NCBI GenBank assembly: GCA_949487135.1
Contig: CATAJQ010000002.1
Span: forward strand, 80,540-144,539
Direction: 5' to 3'
DNA length: 64,000 bases
DNA from: Cellvibrionales bacterium UBA7375
GTDB lineage: Bacteria > Pseudomonadota > Gammaproteobacteria > Pseudomonadales > Porticoccaceae
Shown here in pieces: positions 20,156 to 30,623 of the stretch. The notes below the pieces were generated by a model. That model saw nothing but the letters and a program-made list of their open reading frames with translations. It had not been told where the DNA came from and ran no database searches. Position numbers and translations under genes: made by a program. Each line of letters begins with the position of its first letter. Position 1 is the stretch's first letter.

Positions 20156-21385
20156 CTACGCATCACTAGGGGGTATTAGTTTATCCGCTAAGGCTTTCTT
20201 AGTTTTAGCGCCGAGTGTTTTAAGCTCTTCACTGCGTTTAACTAAATTGCCTCTGCCCGTCGATAATCTCTTAAACGCAGTATCATAGGCATCCTTACTC
20301 TTATCAAGATGTTTGCCAATATCTTCTAGCGCCTCTACATGAAGGACAAAAAGATCATAAAGAGCACCGGCTTTTTCTGCTATCTGCTGGGCATTAATAT
20401 TCTGATCAGCATAGCGCCATAAATTTTTGATAGTTCTCAGAGTTACCATAAGTGTACTGGGACTTACTAGAATAATGCCTTTATCGTAGGCTTCGCGCAT
20501 AATATCCGGATCGTTATCCAAGGCGAGCATAAATGCGGATTCAACCGGAATAAAAATTAAAACAAAATCGAGACTATTAACATTTTCCAATTTTTCGTAA
20601 TTCTTAACGCTAAGACCTTTAATATGAGCTCGTAACGAATTGAGATGTTGGTTTAGGCTCTGGTTGCGGCCCTCACCCTCTTCAGCATGAAAGTAACGCT
20701 CATAATCAATTAAGCTTACTTTGGCATCAATTATAATATCTCTGCCCTCAGGTAGATGAATAATTACATCGGGGTTACGACGTTTACCCTCCTCATCTTT
20801 TAACGCGACCTGGGTTTCATATTCACGACCCTTGGATAATCCTGAGTCTTCGAGTAATTTTTCTAATACAAATTCGCCCCAATTGCCCTGCTGCTTGTTG
20901 TCGCCCTTGAGCGCATTAGCAAGACTGGCGGCATCTGATGAGACTTTCATGGTTTGCTTTTGCAGCTCACTAATTTGACCGGCAAGACGATTGCGATCAG
21001 CATTTTCTTTATCATAAGCTGAGGAAACCTGCTTGCGGAAGTCTCCAAGATCGCGTCGTAACGGGCTAAGGGATGTTTCTAATGCCTGTTTGCTCTGCTC
21101 AGAAAATTTAGTTTGCTTATCGTCAAAGATCCGATTCGCCAGATTTTCAAATTCTTGACCTAAACTGACCTTAGCTTCCTGAACCATTTTTAATTGAGAT
21201 TCAAAATTTGATTGCTGACTGGATAGTTTTTCTTCAAGTACAAGCTTTTCTGTATTGAGTTGGGCTATATCGCTTGATAACTCATTGCGACCTAATACTC
21301 GACCTAAAAGAGTGCCGATTAGTAGAGAAATGGCACAGGTGACGAGACCTATAAAAACGGTGCTTGTAAAAAAAGTCGATTCCAT
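20156..21385 (-). CDS. rmuC: DNA recombination protein RmuC
   Basis: A 409-aa protein with an N-terminal transmembrane segment, a long coiled coil (about residues 35-170) and the RmuC PD-(D/E)XK-like core. The core shows GNWGEFVLEKLLEDSGL, PDVIIHLPEGRDIIIDAKVSL and FIPVESAFMLAL. RmuC limits recombination at inverted repeats in E. coli; the mechanism is thought to be nuclease action at DNA structures. It is divergent from the AddB-like gene across 91 bp, putting three DNA-processing genes side by side. Confidence 0.95.
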   Translation of the reverse strand: MESTFFTSTVFIGLVTCAISLLIGTLLGRVLGRNELSSDIAQLNTEKLVLEEKLSSQQSNFESQLKMVQEAKVSLGQEFENLANRIFDDKQTKFSEQSKQALETSLSPLRRDLGDFRKQVSSAYDKENADRNRLAGQISELQKQTMKVSSDAASLANALKGDNKQQGNWGEFVLEKLLEDSGLSKGREYETQVALKDEEGKRRNPDVIIHLPEGRDIIIDAKVSLIDYERYFHAEEGEGRNQSLNQHLNSLRAHIKGLSVKNYEKLENVNSLDFVLIFIPVESAFMLALDNDPDIMREAYDKGIILVSPSTLMVTLRTIKNLWRYADQNINAQQIAEKAGALYDLFVLHVEALEDIGKHLDKSKDAYDTAFKRLSTGRGNLVKRSEELKTLGAKTKKALADKLIPPSDA

Positions 21386-21476
21386 TGGCTAATTTATCCA
21401 GTTAGCTATTATTTATTGTAATGTTCTGAGATTATAGCGCTTAAATCTGAATTTAAATAAGTCTAATATTAAGCAG

Positions 21477-24122
21477 ATGTTACCTCCATTAATAAATATC
21501 GCTCCTTTTCGCGATGCGATTGAAAGAAATCAGCTGATTTTAACGGCTAATCAGCGTCTTGCCGCCCAGATTCAGCAGGCTTGGGGTCAGTCTATCAATC
21601 ACAAAGCTGAAGCATGGAAAGCGCCTAGGGTGATGTCGCTCGAGCATTGGCTGAACTTTTGCTGGAATGAACTCCAAGATCAAAACCACTCACTGGTGGA
21701 TGGCTATGCACAGGTTGGAAAACTTCAAAATCTGTTTTATTGGGAACAGGCCATAAACCAACAGGACGATTCAATCGATCAAAGTTTTGCCACGATGGCT
21801 AATGACTGCTATGACCTATTAAAACGATGGCAAATACCTATAGATAGTTTCGACGACCCCAGTGCTGCTGTGTATAAATTTAAACGCTGGGCGAGTAGCT
21901 ATCAAAAAATGATAGATAACAACAAACTACTGACCCCCGCATGCGCTTGGCAAATAGTCGGTGAGGCTTTTTTGCAACAGGCGCTGCCCATAGAAGAACA
22001 TATATTTTTATATGGCTTTCAATCTATTGCGCCGCTTCAACATTGGATTCTTGAAAATGCAAGCCAAGCACTTAAACCTATAGAATCATTTGAGCAAAAC
22101 GCCAGTGTTACTAAATTTGAGTGCGCCGACCCGAGCGAAGAGTTGCAAGTAGCTGCTAACTGGGCAGCACAGCGACTACTAACAAACCCAAAGCAACGCA
22201 TTGGCTTAGTTATTCCCGATCTTAATAACCGAGTATTAGAAACCGCTAGGGTTATCAATGAAGCCTTGGCAGCAAACAACTGTACAACTGCTGTCAATAT
22301 CACGGCAGGGGTTAAGCTAGCAGAAACGCCATTATTACAGTCAGCATTGGCACTATTGGAATTGGTTGAATATCAGCTACCGACACAGCATTGGCTTGGC
22401 ATATTGAACGCACCCTACTCTCATTTTAGTTGTTTACCTATTCAGTTTAAGGTTGATTGTGAACTGGAGATAAGAAGTAGCAAACAACATGAACTTGGGC
22501 TGGATAAATTTATCCAAATCATTCGCGGACAACAGGCAGTGCTTGAAAACCCAGATGTTGTTCAAGCTCAGCTCCAACCACTTTACGATATACAGCAATC
22601 CATTCGTCAAACAGGTTCACAGAAGCGATCGTTTTCCCAGTGGGCTGCATTTTACAACCAATTTATAAAACAACTTGGTTGGCCTGGCTTAAGCAATCCG
22701 ACTAGTCTTGAATATCAACAGATCCAGTATTGGGAAAAACTCTTAGGTTTTTTCTGTGAATTAGATAATTTAGCTATAGAAATAAGTCGCTCCAAGGCGC
22801 TTTGGTATATGCATAAATTAGCTAATGAACATTTATTCCATCCTCAAACAGGCGACACCCCATTACAGGTCATGGGGCTACTTGAGGCTGTGGGTCTGCA
22901 GTTTGATCAGTTGTGGATAACGGGCATGCATCATGCGAATTTACCCGCGGCAGGATCAATGAATCCAGTACTTTCTGCAGCCTATCAACGCAGGCAAAAA
23001 ATGCCCTTTAGCGTTCCCGAGAATGAACTAACAATTGCTAAGAATCTTCTGTCAGGTTTCACCAGTAACTGTGCCCAGTTATTTTTTAGCTACCCCAGTA
23101 CCGATGGTAAAACACCACTGGAGCAAAGCCCACTTATTAAGCATTACAATCAACAGGATGTCGCTTCGAAGGTTGCAACATTGGCTATGCCTAGCTGGTT
23201 AGTACAACCCTATCAATGCAATATCGCCGAGGATCCTGGGCATGCCTATAAAGCAAGCCTTGAGCCTATTCGTGGTGGAACGTCTATCCTAAAAAATCAG
23301 TCAACCTGCCCGTTTAATGCTTTTGCTAGGCATAGGTTGTGGGCAACTGATTTTGAACAGCCCATTATAGGGCTTGAGGCAATTGATAAAGGCAGTATTG
23401 TGCATGAAATCCTCTATCGGCTTTGGGTTAACTGGGAAACATCAACAGTTTTTAATGCTCTGTCTGACAATCAAGTTAAACAACAAGTAGAGCAAACTAT
23501 CGATGAAGTGCTAACCCATCAAGCGACTATTAACTCAGTTCTTCTTGGCGATAACTTCAAACAATTAGAACAACAACGCTTGAGTAAAATAATACGACAA
23601 TGGCTGGAGCTAGAAAGGCAAAGACAACCGTTTGAAGTTGTGGCAACTGAGCAAAAAAAGAAAATTTCTTTTGGCGAACTTAGTATTTCGTTAATTATGG
23701 ATCGTCTAGATTCAGTAGACGGACAAACCATGGTTATTGATTATAAAACAGGGTCTGTGAAAGCTAATGTATGGTTGGGTGATCGACCCAAGGATCCACA
23801 ATTACCGCTGTATATATTAGCAACTAATCCACAACCTATGGGCTGTGTATTTGCCTGCTTAAAAGGCAATGAACAACAATTCTTAGGTATTTCCAAAGAT
23901 CTAATGATTGATGGCGCTAAACCATCAAATGACTGGGATGTGCAGCTAAAGGAGTGGCAACAGGCTACCAACAATTTGGCTGAAGAATTTATACAGGGTA
24001 AGGCTATTTTAGAAGTCTACAATACGACTGAATTTAACTATCAAGCCGATTTATTGCCATTTAACCGCTGGCATGAGCGACAGGATATACAAAGACTGGT
24101 TAAGGCAAAGGTAGAGAAATGA
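21477..24122 (+). CDS. AddB-like PD-(D/E)XK nuclease, probable double-strand-break repair protein
   Basis: An 881-aa protein whose N-terminal region (LTANQRLAAQIQQAW) follows an inactivated helicase fold without a Walker A lysine, as in AddB of proteobacteria. The C-terminus carries a RecB-type nuclease: RGGTSILKNQSTCPFNAFARHRL leads into it, with GSIVHEILYRLW, MDRLDSVDG and the catalytic IDYKTG. The C-terminal cysteine cluster of Bacillus AddB (4Fe-4S) is not evident. It overlaps the helicase gene by 4 bp, which indicates a heterodimer like AddAB that resects double-strand breaks. Annotated in related bacteria as a probable DNA repair protein. Confidence 0.88.
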   Translation: MLPPLINIAPFRDAIERNQLILTANQRLAAQIQQAWGQSINHKAEAWKAPRVMSLEHWLNFCWNELQDQNHSLVDGYAQVGKLQNLFYWEQAINQQDDSIDQSFATMANDCYDLLKRWQIPIDSFDDPSAAVYKFKRWASSYQKMIDNNKLLTPACAWQIVGEAFLQQALPIEEHIFLYGFQSIAPLQHWILENASQALKPIESFEQNASVTKFECADPSEELQVAANWAAQRLLTNPKQRIGLVIPDLNNRVLETARVINEALAANNCTTAVNITAGVKLAETPLLQSALALLELVEYQLPTQHWLGILNAPYSHFSCLPIQFKVDCELEIRSSKQHELGLDKFIQIIRGQQAVLENPDVVQAQLQPLYDIQQSIRQTGSQKRSFSQWAAFYNQFIKQLGWPGLSNPTSLEYQQIQYWEKLLGFFCELDNLAIEISRSKALWYMHKLANEHLFHPQTGDTPLQVMGLLEAVGLQFDQLWITGMHHANLPAAGSMNPVLSAAYQRRQKMPFSVPENELTIAKNLLSGFTSNCAQLFFSYPSTDGKTPLEQSPLIKHYNQQDVASKVATLAMPSWLVQPYQCNIAEDPGHAYKASLEPIRGGTSILKNQSTCPFNAFARHRLWATDFEQPIIGLEAIDKGSIVHEILYRLWVNWETSTVFNALSDNQVKQQVEQTIDEVLTHQATINSVLLGDNFKQLEQQRLSKIIRQWLELERQRQPFEVVATEQKKKISFGELSISLIMDRLDSVDGQTMVIDYKTGSVKANVWLGDRPKDPQLPLYILATNPQPMGCVFACLKGNEQQFLGISKDLMIDGAKPSNDWDVQLKEWQQATNNLAEEFIQGKAILEVYNTTEFNYQADLLPFNRWHERQDIQRLVKAKVEK

Positions 24123-27100
24123 ATAAAGTAGAAACACAACCAGTTGAATTAAGTGATGCCAAGGCACGCTTGCAGGCGCTTGATCCAAAGCATAGCTTTA
24201 TTGTGTCTGCCCCAGCAGGCTCAGGCAAAACAGGGCTGATTACCCAAAGGCTGTTAAGACTTTTAAGTACCGTCGAAAATCCTGAAGAAATTCTATGTAT
24301 TACCTTTACCCGCAAGGCAGCTGCAGAGATGCGAAAGCGTATTCACAGTGCCTTAGTATATGCGGATCAAAATCCACGACCCAGTGATGCTTTTGCCGCG
24401 CAAACATGGGATCTTGCTAATCAGGCTTTGACTAGAGACAAAACCCTTGAATGGAATCTGTTAGATATACCCTATAGATTGCGCATTAAAACAATTGATA
24501 GTTTCTGCCACTACATTGCTAAACAGTTTATGTTTGATAGAGGCAATGGTTCGTTGCCAGAACAGTCAGAATACCCACAGGCCTTATACCACATAGCCGC
24601 TCGTGAACTGCTAAAGCAAATAGAAAGCACCAACCCTACAGGTGAAGCTTTGACAGTGGTTGCTGCTCATATGGGTAATGATTTAGGTCGCTGCGAGAAA
24701 CTATTTGCCAATATGCTCAGCAAGCGCGATCAATGGTTGCCGCATATCTTTACTACTGCCAATAATAGCGACTATTTCCAGCAGGTAATTGAACAGTTAA
24801 TTGGTAATACGCTTGAACAAATTGAACAGCAATTATTTCCACTTGCCGGCGAACTAATAGAACTTGCCGACTACGCGGGAAATAACGCCGCCAAAGAGAA
24901 TACTAATTTATATGCTTTAAAAGGCATAGCTGACTATCCGCCACTCAACCAACAGGGCCTTGGTCAGTGGAAAAACATTCTGCGACTTTTAGTAAAAAAA
25001 GATAAAGATTTTTCACCGCGAAAAACAGTCTCTGTGCGCGAGGGCTTCCCGCCTTCTGGGTCCGATGAAAAAGCCCGCATGAAGAGTCTGCTGGCAGAAT
25101 ATGCTATCGATACACGCCTGCAATCACTCGTAGTAGATGTTATGCATTTACCGGAAGTAGCCATCAGTGTTGATCAACAGCAAATACTTAATGCACTTGG
25201 TTTGCTATTACCACAACTTGCGGCAATATTAAAAATTATCTTCCAGCAACAGGGGCAATCGGATTACTCTGAAATAACAATGACCGCATTAGATGCATTA
25301 GAGCCTGATTCTCAAACTGATGTTATTTCAGATATCACACTTAAGTTGGATTATCAGTTAAGTCATATACTGGTTGATGAATTTCAGGATACCTCAGGTT
25401 CTCAGATGCGCTTACTTGAGCATCTAGTGAATGGTTGGGAGCCAAAAGACGGCAGAACCCTATTTCTTGTGGGTGATGCTATGCAGTCTCTCTATAGCTT
25501 TAGAGATGCACGTGTCGGCTTGTTTATTAATGCCCAACGCTATCCTATTGGACCGGTGCAATGTCACTCACTAGCACTAACGAGTAATTTTCGCTCGAAA
25601 AAAGGTATTGTAGATTGGGTAAATCAGAATTTTGTACAAGCCTTTCCTGCAGTAGCCAATATAAATCGCGGTGCAGTGCCCTACCATCCATCGACTTGGG
25701 TTAAAGATAAGGAACAATCTCAGGCGGTTTATTTTCACGGTTATAGTTGCAAAGAAACGAACGACTATAATATTGCAGAGGCCGAGCATATAGCTAAGCT
25801 TTGCCAACAAATTAAACAGGATAAGCCCGATCAAACGACAGCAATTTTGGTACGCAATCGGGGGCATTTAAAACACATAGTTCCAGCGCTGGTAGATGCC
25901 AATTTAAACTGGGAAGCCATAGATATTGATCCGCTGGCAGACCGCATGCCAGTGATTGATTTGATGTCTATCACCAGAGCAATATTATCCCCAGCCGATA
26001 GAATCGCCTGGTTATCTGTGTTGCGCGCGCCTTTTTGTGGTCTCGCCCTAAAAGATCTTGTTCAGTTAACTAATGGAAATAAAACAACAGGCAACCAGCC
26101 CGACTGTATTTTACATAACCTTTGTCTATGGCATCAAAACCCGGAAGCGTTTAAAGATCTCACCCCTTCGGGTAACGATATTCTTTCTCGAGTTGCACCC
26201 ATACTGATAAATGCCTGGGACAACCGCAATACTGATAATCTACGCAATCTAATTGAGCAGTTATGGATAGAGCTTGGTGGTCCGGCAACGCTTATTAATC
26301 AGCGGGATATTTTTGATATTCGTAGTTATTTAGATCTTCTTGAACAGTGGCAACAGGCTGGAACTATTAAAGACTGGTGTGAATTTAACACTGCGGTAGA
26401 TAATTTATACGCTCAACCTATTGCAAAAACTTCGAGTGATTTATCAGCACCTATTCAAATAATGACCATCCACAAAGCTAAGGGCTTAGAATTTGATCAG
26501 GTTATTCTGCCAGGATTAAGTAAAAGCCCTAGGTCAGATGACAATCCATTATTGCGCTGGCAAGAGCAAGTCGATGAAGATAACAACACTTCCTTACTAC
26601 TAGCGTCGCTAGGACCCTATGATGAAGAAAATGACCAGATATATAGTTACCTAAAGCATGAGCAATCAGCTAGAACTATTCTTGAAAATACACGAGTACT
26701 CTACGTAGCAGCAACTAGAGCGATACGGCAACTTCATCTGTTTGGTAAACTTATTCCAACCAAAGACAGTTGGCAGAAACCCGCTAAAAACAGTCTACTA
26801 GCCTGTATATGGCCATCCCTAGAAATGCTTATTGATCAGCCTGGCTACACAGTTTCACCGTTAAATGATTCGGATAAAGATGATCAGCTCAATAATTCAC
26901 TGAATATTAATTATGTTCGACGATTGACGAGCGATTTCACTGGCGTTTCCATGCCTAGGGATATGATGAGTTTGGGTGTTAATACGCAATATGCTAATAA
27001 TATTAAGACTGACCCCATAGACTACAGAGCACGCCACCTTGGGACAGCACTGCATAGAACCCTAAAACAGATGGCCGTAGATGGAATAAGCCAATGGCCG

Positions 27101-27547
27101 CTAGAAAGAAGAAATACACTAGAAACCGGCTGGATCTCAATGCTTAAGGAACAAGGTATATTGGCAACCGATCAAGAACTCTATCAACTGCGCCAGTCGG
27201 TTGAGACCATGTTAAATGATACAAGGGGTCAGTGGATTCTTGAGAGTCATAATGATGGCCACTGCGAGCAGACGTTGTCATATTTTGACAATCTTAGCCA
27301 AACTATTAAAACATCCATCATTGATAGAACGTTTATCGATAATCAACAACGTTGGATTATTGATTATAAATATAGCTCGCCAGCTGATAACGAATCAGAA
27401 GAAAGTTTTATTGAACGTCAAACACAAGCCTATAGGCCTCAGCTACATCATTATGCTGAACTTTATCAAAAATTAGAGTCCACTAAAGTACGTTGTGCGC
27501 TCTATTTTCCGCAAACAGCCGTATTCATTGAAGTTACAGGCAATTAA
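24119..27547 (+). CDS. AddA-like UvrD-family helicase-nuclease
   Basis: An 1142-aa SF1A helicase. Walker A is APAGSGKTGLITQRL (residues about 31-45), motif Ia is ITFTRKAAAEM, motif II is ILVDEFQDTSG, and late motifs include IMTIHKAKGLEFDQVILPGL and VLYVAATRA. The C-terminus holds a RecB-family nuclease with DRTFIDNQQRWIIDYKYSS. It pairs with the overlapping AddB-like gene to form a probable end-resection complex in place of, or alongside, RecBCD. A UvrD-like helicase plus terminal nuclease of this length matches AddA (about 1150-1230 aa). Confidence 0.92.
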   Translation: MNKVETQPVELSDAKARLQALDPKHSFIVSAPAGSGKTGLITQRLLRLLSTVENPEEILCITFTRKAAAEMRKRIHSALVYADQNPRPSDAFAAQTWDLANQALTRDKTLEWNLLDIPYRLRIKTIDSFCHYIAKQFMFDRGNGSLPEQSEYPQALYHIAARELLKQIESTNPTGEALTVVAAHMGNDLGRCEKLFANMLSKRDQWLPHIFTTANNSDYFQQVIEQLIGNTLEQIEQQLFPLAGELIELADYAGNNAAKENTNLYALKGIADYPPLNQQGLGQWKNILRLLVKKDKDFSPRKTVSVREGFPPSGSDEKARMKSLLAEYAIDTRLQSLVVDVMHLPEVAISVDQQQILNALGLLLPQLAAILKIIFQQQGQSDYSEITMTALDALEPDSQTDVISDITLKLDYQLSHILVDEFQDTSGSQMRLLEHLVNGWEPKDGRTLFLVGDAMQSLYSFRDARVGLFINAQRYPIGPVQCHSLALTSNFRSKKGIVDWVNQNFVQAFPAVANINRGAVPYHPSTWVKDKEQSQAVYFHGYSCKETNDYNIAEAEHIAKLCQQIKQDKPDQTTAILVRNRGHLKHIVPALVDANLNWEAIDIDPLADRMPVIDLMSITRAILSPADRIAWLSVLRAPFCGLALKDLVQLTNGNKTTGNQPDCILHNLCLWHQNPEAFKDLTPSGNDILSRVAPILINAWDNRNTDNLRNLIEQLWIELGGPATLINQRDIFDIRSYLDLLEQWQQAGTIKDWCEFNTAVDNLYAQPIAKTSSDLSAPIQIMTIHKAKGLEFDQVILPGLSKSPRSDDNPLLRWQEQVDEDNNTSLLLASLGPYDEENDQIYSYLKHEQSARTILENTRVLYVAATRAIRQLHLFGKLIPTKDSWQKPAKNSLLACIWPSLEMLIDQPGYTVSPLNDSDKDDQLNNSLNINYVRRLTSDFTGVSMPRDMMSLGVNTQYANNIKTDPIDYRARHLGTALHRTLKQMAVDGISQWPLERRNTLETGWISMLKEQGILATDQELYQLRQSVETMLNDTRGQWILESHNDGHCEQTLSYFDNLSQTIKTSIIDRTFIDNQQRWIIDYKYSSPADNESEESFIERQTQAYRPQLHHYAELYQKLESTKVRCALYFPQTAVFIEVTGN

Positions 27548-27617
27548 TCTTTCCCTTCGTCAAATTTCAAGTACAATATAATTATTGGGGAACAGATAAA
27601 CAATTAGGAATTAAAAA

Positions 27618-28685
27618 ATGGATACTCAAGCAGTTGAGAATATAAACATCGAAGCGCCAGAAATTTTGATCACTCCAGCAGAACTAAAGCGCGAGATACC
27701 TCTTACCGATAAGGCGCGTAAAACGGTTGCTGATGGACGTCAGGTTATTGAAAATATTTTAGCCGGTAAGGATCATCGCGTACTTGTGGTGGTAGGCCCC
27801 TGCTCTATCCATGACCTAGATGCGGCACATGAATATGCCCTAAGACTTAAAAAGCTTGCTGACCAAGTCAGCGATAGCCTGTACATAGTTATGCGTGTCT
27901 ATTTTGAAAAGCCCCGCACAACAGTGGGTTGGAAAGGTTTGATTAATGACCCCTATATGAATGATTCATTTAAGATCACTGATGGTCTGCATATTGGTCG
28001 AAAATTATTGCGCGATATTCTCGAAATAGGCTTGCCGACGGCGACTGAAGCGTTAGACCCAATTTCGCCACAATATATGCAAGACCTTATCGCTTGGTCA
28101 GCCATTGGTGCTCGCACTACAGAATCTCAAACCCATAGAGAGATGGCTTCAGGCCTTTCTTCTTCTATAGGCTTTAAAAATGGTACCGATGGTGGATTAA
28201 CGGTTGCCATAAATGCACTACAGTCTGTGGCTAACCCTCATAGATTTTTAGGCATAAACTCGGATGGTAAGGTTTCTATTGTTACAACCCGCGGCAACCC
28301 CAATGCTCATGTTGTGCTTCGCGGTGGCAATGGTAAGCCAAATTATGACTCTGTCAGCGTATCTATATGCGAACAGGAATTAAACAAGGCCAATATTAAG
28401 CCTAATATTATGGTTGATTGCAGTCATGCCAATTCAAATAAAGACCACAACCTTCAGCCTTTGGTTCTAGATAATGTCAGCAACCAAATATTAGAGGGTA
28501 ATAAGTCCATAATAGGCGTGATGCTTGAAAGTCATATTAATGGCGGCAACCAAAAGCTATCTTCTAATGCAGATGATATGCAATATGGTGTTTCTGTTAC
28601 CGATGCCTGTATTGATTGGGAAACCACCGAAAAATCGCTGGTTGAAATGGCCGATAAACTTCGTGAGGTTTTAAAAACCCGTTAA
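27618..28685 (+). CDS. 3-deoxy-7-phosphoheptulonate (DAHP) synthase, class I
   Basis: The first step of the shikimate pathway, condensing phosphoenolpyruvate with erythrose-4-phosphate. Class I AroFGH features are VVVGPCSIHD, MRVYFEKPRTTVGWKG, IGARTTESQTHREMASGLS and the late VDCSHANSNKDH. At 355 aa it matches the E. coli isozymes (348-356 aa). Which aromatic amino acid inhibits it cannot be told from the sequence. A TATAAT at about 27581 and a TAGGA ribosome binding site precede the ATG. Confidence 0.95.
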   Translation: MDTQAVENINIEAPEILITPAELKREIPLTDKARKTVADGRQVIENILAGKDHRVLVVVGPCSIHDLDAAHEYALRLKKLADQVSDSLYIVMRVYFEKPRTTVGWKGLINDPYMNDSFKITDGLHIGRKLLRDILEIGLPTATEALDPISPQYMQDLIAWSAIGARTTESQTHREMASGLSSSIGFKNGTDGGLTVAINALQSVANPHRFLGINSDGKVSIVTTRGNPNAHVVLRGGNGKPNYDSVSVSICEQELNKANIKPNIMVDCSHANSNKDHNLQPLVLDNVSNQILEGNKSIIGVMLESHINGGNQKLSSNADDMQYGVSVTDACIDWETTEKSLVEMADKLREVLKTR

Positions 28686-28701
28686 GGAATAGTACTGCCC
28701 T

Positions 28702-29397
28702 ATGCCCAAGCTTTTACTATTAATAGCAGTTATTGCCGGCCTCTGGTATTGGTGGTCTTATCAAAAAAATCTAGCCGATGATAAGCGTAAGCCATTTCTA
28801 TGGAGAAGTGGCTTCTGGCTGATCTTAGCCCTTGCGGTATATTTTGTTGTCACTGGACGCATGCACTGGCTAGGTGCCGGTATTGCCGCTTTGGTGCCGC
28901 TTTTACGCACACTGTTTGTCTGGGGCTCAAGTGCAGGCCCTCTTTTGCGATTATTTGGGCGCTTTAAAACCACACCATCACAATTTAAAACCTCATTCTT
29001 AGTCGTAACCATTAATTTTGCCAATGGCAGTATTGATGGCGAGGTTATTTCTGGTAACTACGAGGGTAAACGACTCAGCGAGTTATCAGCAGATGAACTC
29101 AAAGAATTATCACAACAATACAAACAAGCAGATAGGGAATCCTTTATCCTGCTGCAGGCTTATATGATTCGTAGCAGTAGCTCGAGCAACCAATCTGACA
29201 GTCAATTCAAATCTAATAGCTTTAGTGATATTTCCAATGATGAAGCCTATGACATTTTAGGTCTACCAACATCAGCAAGCCAGGAAGATATTATTAAAAC
29301 CCATAAACGCCTAATGCAACGTATACACCCTGATCGCGGTGGGAGCGATTATTTAGCCGCTAAAATCAATGCAGCTAAAGACCAGCTAATCAAATAA
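28702..29397 (+). CDS. Membrane-anchored J-domain protein
   Basis: A 231-aa protein with hydrophobic segments in the first 75 residues, a middle cytoplasmic region, and a J domain at the very C-terminus (about residues 177-231). That domain begins DEAYDILGLPTSASQEDI and carries the HPD tripeptide in RIHPDRGGSDY, which stimulates DnaK ATPase. The arrangement (membrane anchor first, J domain last) resembles DjlA/TIM14-like cochaperones. It may recruit DnaK to the inner membrane; clients unknown. It follows the DAHP synthase gene by 16 bp. Confidence 0.88.
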   Translation: MPKLLLLIAVIAGLWYWWSYQKNLADDKRKPFLWRSGFWLILALAVYFVVTGRMHWLGAGIAALVPLLRTLFVWGSSAGPLLRLFGRFKTTPSQFKTSFLVVTINFANGSIDGEVISGNYEGKRLSELSADELKELSQQYKQADRESFILLQAYMIRSSSSSNQSDSQFKSNSFSDISNDEAYDILGLPTSASQEDIIKTHKRLMQRIHPDRGGSDYLAAKINAAKDQLIK

Positions 29398-29471
29398 TTT
29401 TAGGTAAAACTATCTAGCCTGCTAGAAGAATCAACTCTACAATAAGCGTTAATATTTCAAGGATTGCTATT

Positions 29472-30608
29472 ATGTCGAATGACAGCGCAACAATTTCTTT
29501 ATGTAAAGAGCTAATCTCCCGAGCATCAGTTACTCCTGAGGATGCAGGCTGTCAAAAACTTATGACTGAAAGACTTGCTGCTATCGGATTTACTATTCAA
29601 CATCTTCGATTTGATGATGTGGATAATTTTTGGGCCATTCGCGGTGATTCAGGTCCTATTTTGTGTTTTGCTGGACATACTGATGTAGTTCCATCGGGTC
29701 CAGAGAGTAGCTGGCAAACACCACCATTTGAACCAACCCTAAAAGATGGCATGCTCTATGGTCGTGGTGCAGCGGATATGAAAGGTTCATTAGCTGCTAT
29801 GATTATTGCAGTTGAACAATTTGTTGAAGAGAACCCAAAACATAATGGGCGTATAGCTTTTCTTGTTACTAGTGATGAAGAAGGTATAGCCGCCAATGGT
29901 ACGGTGAAAGTTGTCGATTGGCTAAAACAACAACAGTTAATTCCTGAATACTGTTTAGTGGGTGAGCCCTCCAGTAGCAACCAGTGTGGCGATACTATCA
30001 AAAATGGTCGCCGCGGATCTTTGGGCTGTAACATGCGAATAATTGGTCAGCAGGGTCATGTAGCCTATCCACAGCTTGCAAATAACCCAATACATATTGC
30101 AGCCCCTGCCCTGGCCGAACTCGCAGCACATGAATGGGATCAAGGTAATGATTTCTTCCCTGCTACTAGCTTCCAAATTTCCAATATCAATGGCGGCACA
30201 GGGGCCACTAATGTTATACCTGGTGAGCTAGAAATTATTTTTAACTTCCGCTTTTCTACCGAAGTTACCGATCAACAGTTACGTGATCGCACAGTTGCAA
30301 TTCTAGACAGGCACCAACTTAACTACGAATTAAATTGGCACCTAAGTGGTCAGCCTTTTTTAACCGCTGAGGGTGAGCTTGTTGATGCCGCCGTAAAGGC
30401 AGTAAAAGAGGTAACTGGCTTAGATACTCAATTATCAACCGCCGGCGGTACCTCAGATGGGCGTTTTATTGCTCCTATGGGCACACAGGTGGTCGAATTG
30501 GGGCCAGTAAACGCCACTATTCACCAAATCGATGAATGTGCATCTGTAGATGACTTAAATAAACTTACCCATATATACCAGTCACTGCTTAAGCATCTAT
30601 TTGTTTAA
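29472..30608 (+). CDS. dapE: Succinyl-diaminopimelate desuccinylase
   Basis: An M20 zinc hydrolase that produces LL-diaminopimelate for lysine and peptidoglycan. Zinc ligands lie in [11 protein letters not shown] and [15 protein letters not shown], and the catalytic glutamate is in TSDEEG. The dimerisation lid domain occupies about residues 180-295. At 378 aa it matches E. coli DapE (375 aa). The same window carries dapA, another step of the pathway. It faces rsmJ convergently with 15 bp between stops. Confidence 0.97.
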   Translation: MSNDSATISLCKELISRASVTPEDAGCQKLMTERLAAIGFTIQHLRFDDVDNFWAIRGDSGPILCFAGHTDVVPSGPESSWQTPPFEPTLKDGMLYGRGAADMKGSLAAMIIAVEQFVEENPKHNGRIAFLVTSDEEGIAANGTVKVVDWLKQQQLIPEYCLVGEPSSSNQCGDTIKNGRRGSLGCNMRIIGQQGHVAYPQLANNPIHIAAPALAELAAHEWDQGNDFFPATSFQISNINGGTGATNVIPGELEIIFNFRFSTEVTDQQLRDRTVAILDRHQLNYELNWHLSGQPFLTAEGELVDAAVKAVKEVTGLDTQLSTAGGTSDGRFIAPMGTQVVELGPVNATIHQIDECASVDDLNKLTHIYQSLLKHLFV

Positions 30609-30623
30609 ACAGGTTACAGACCA

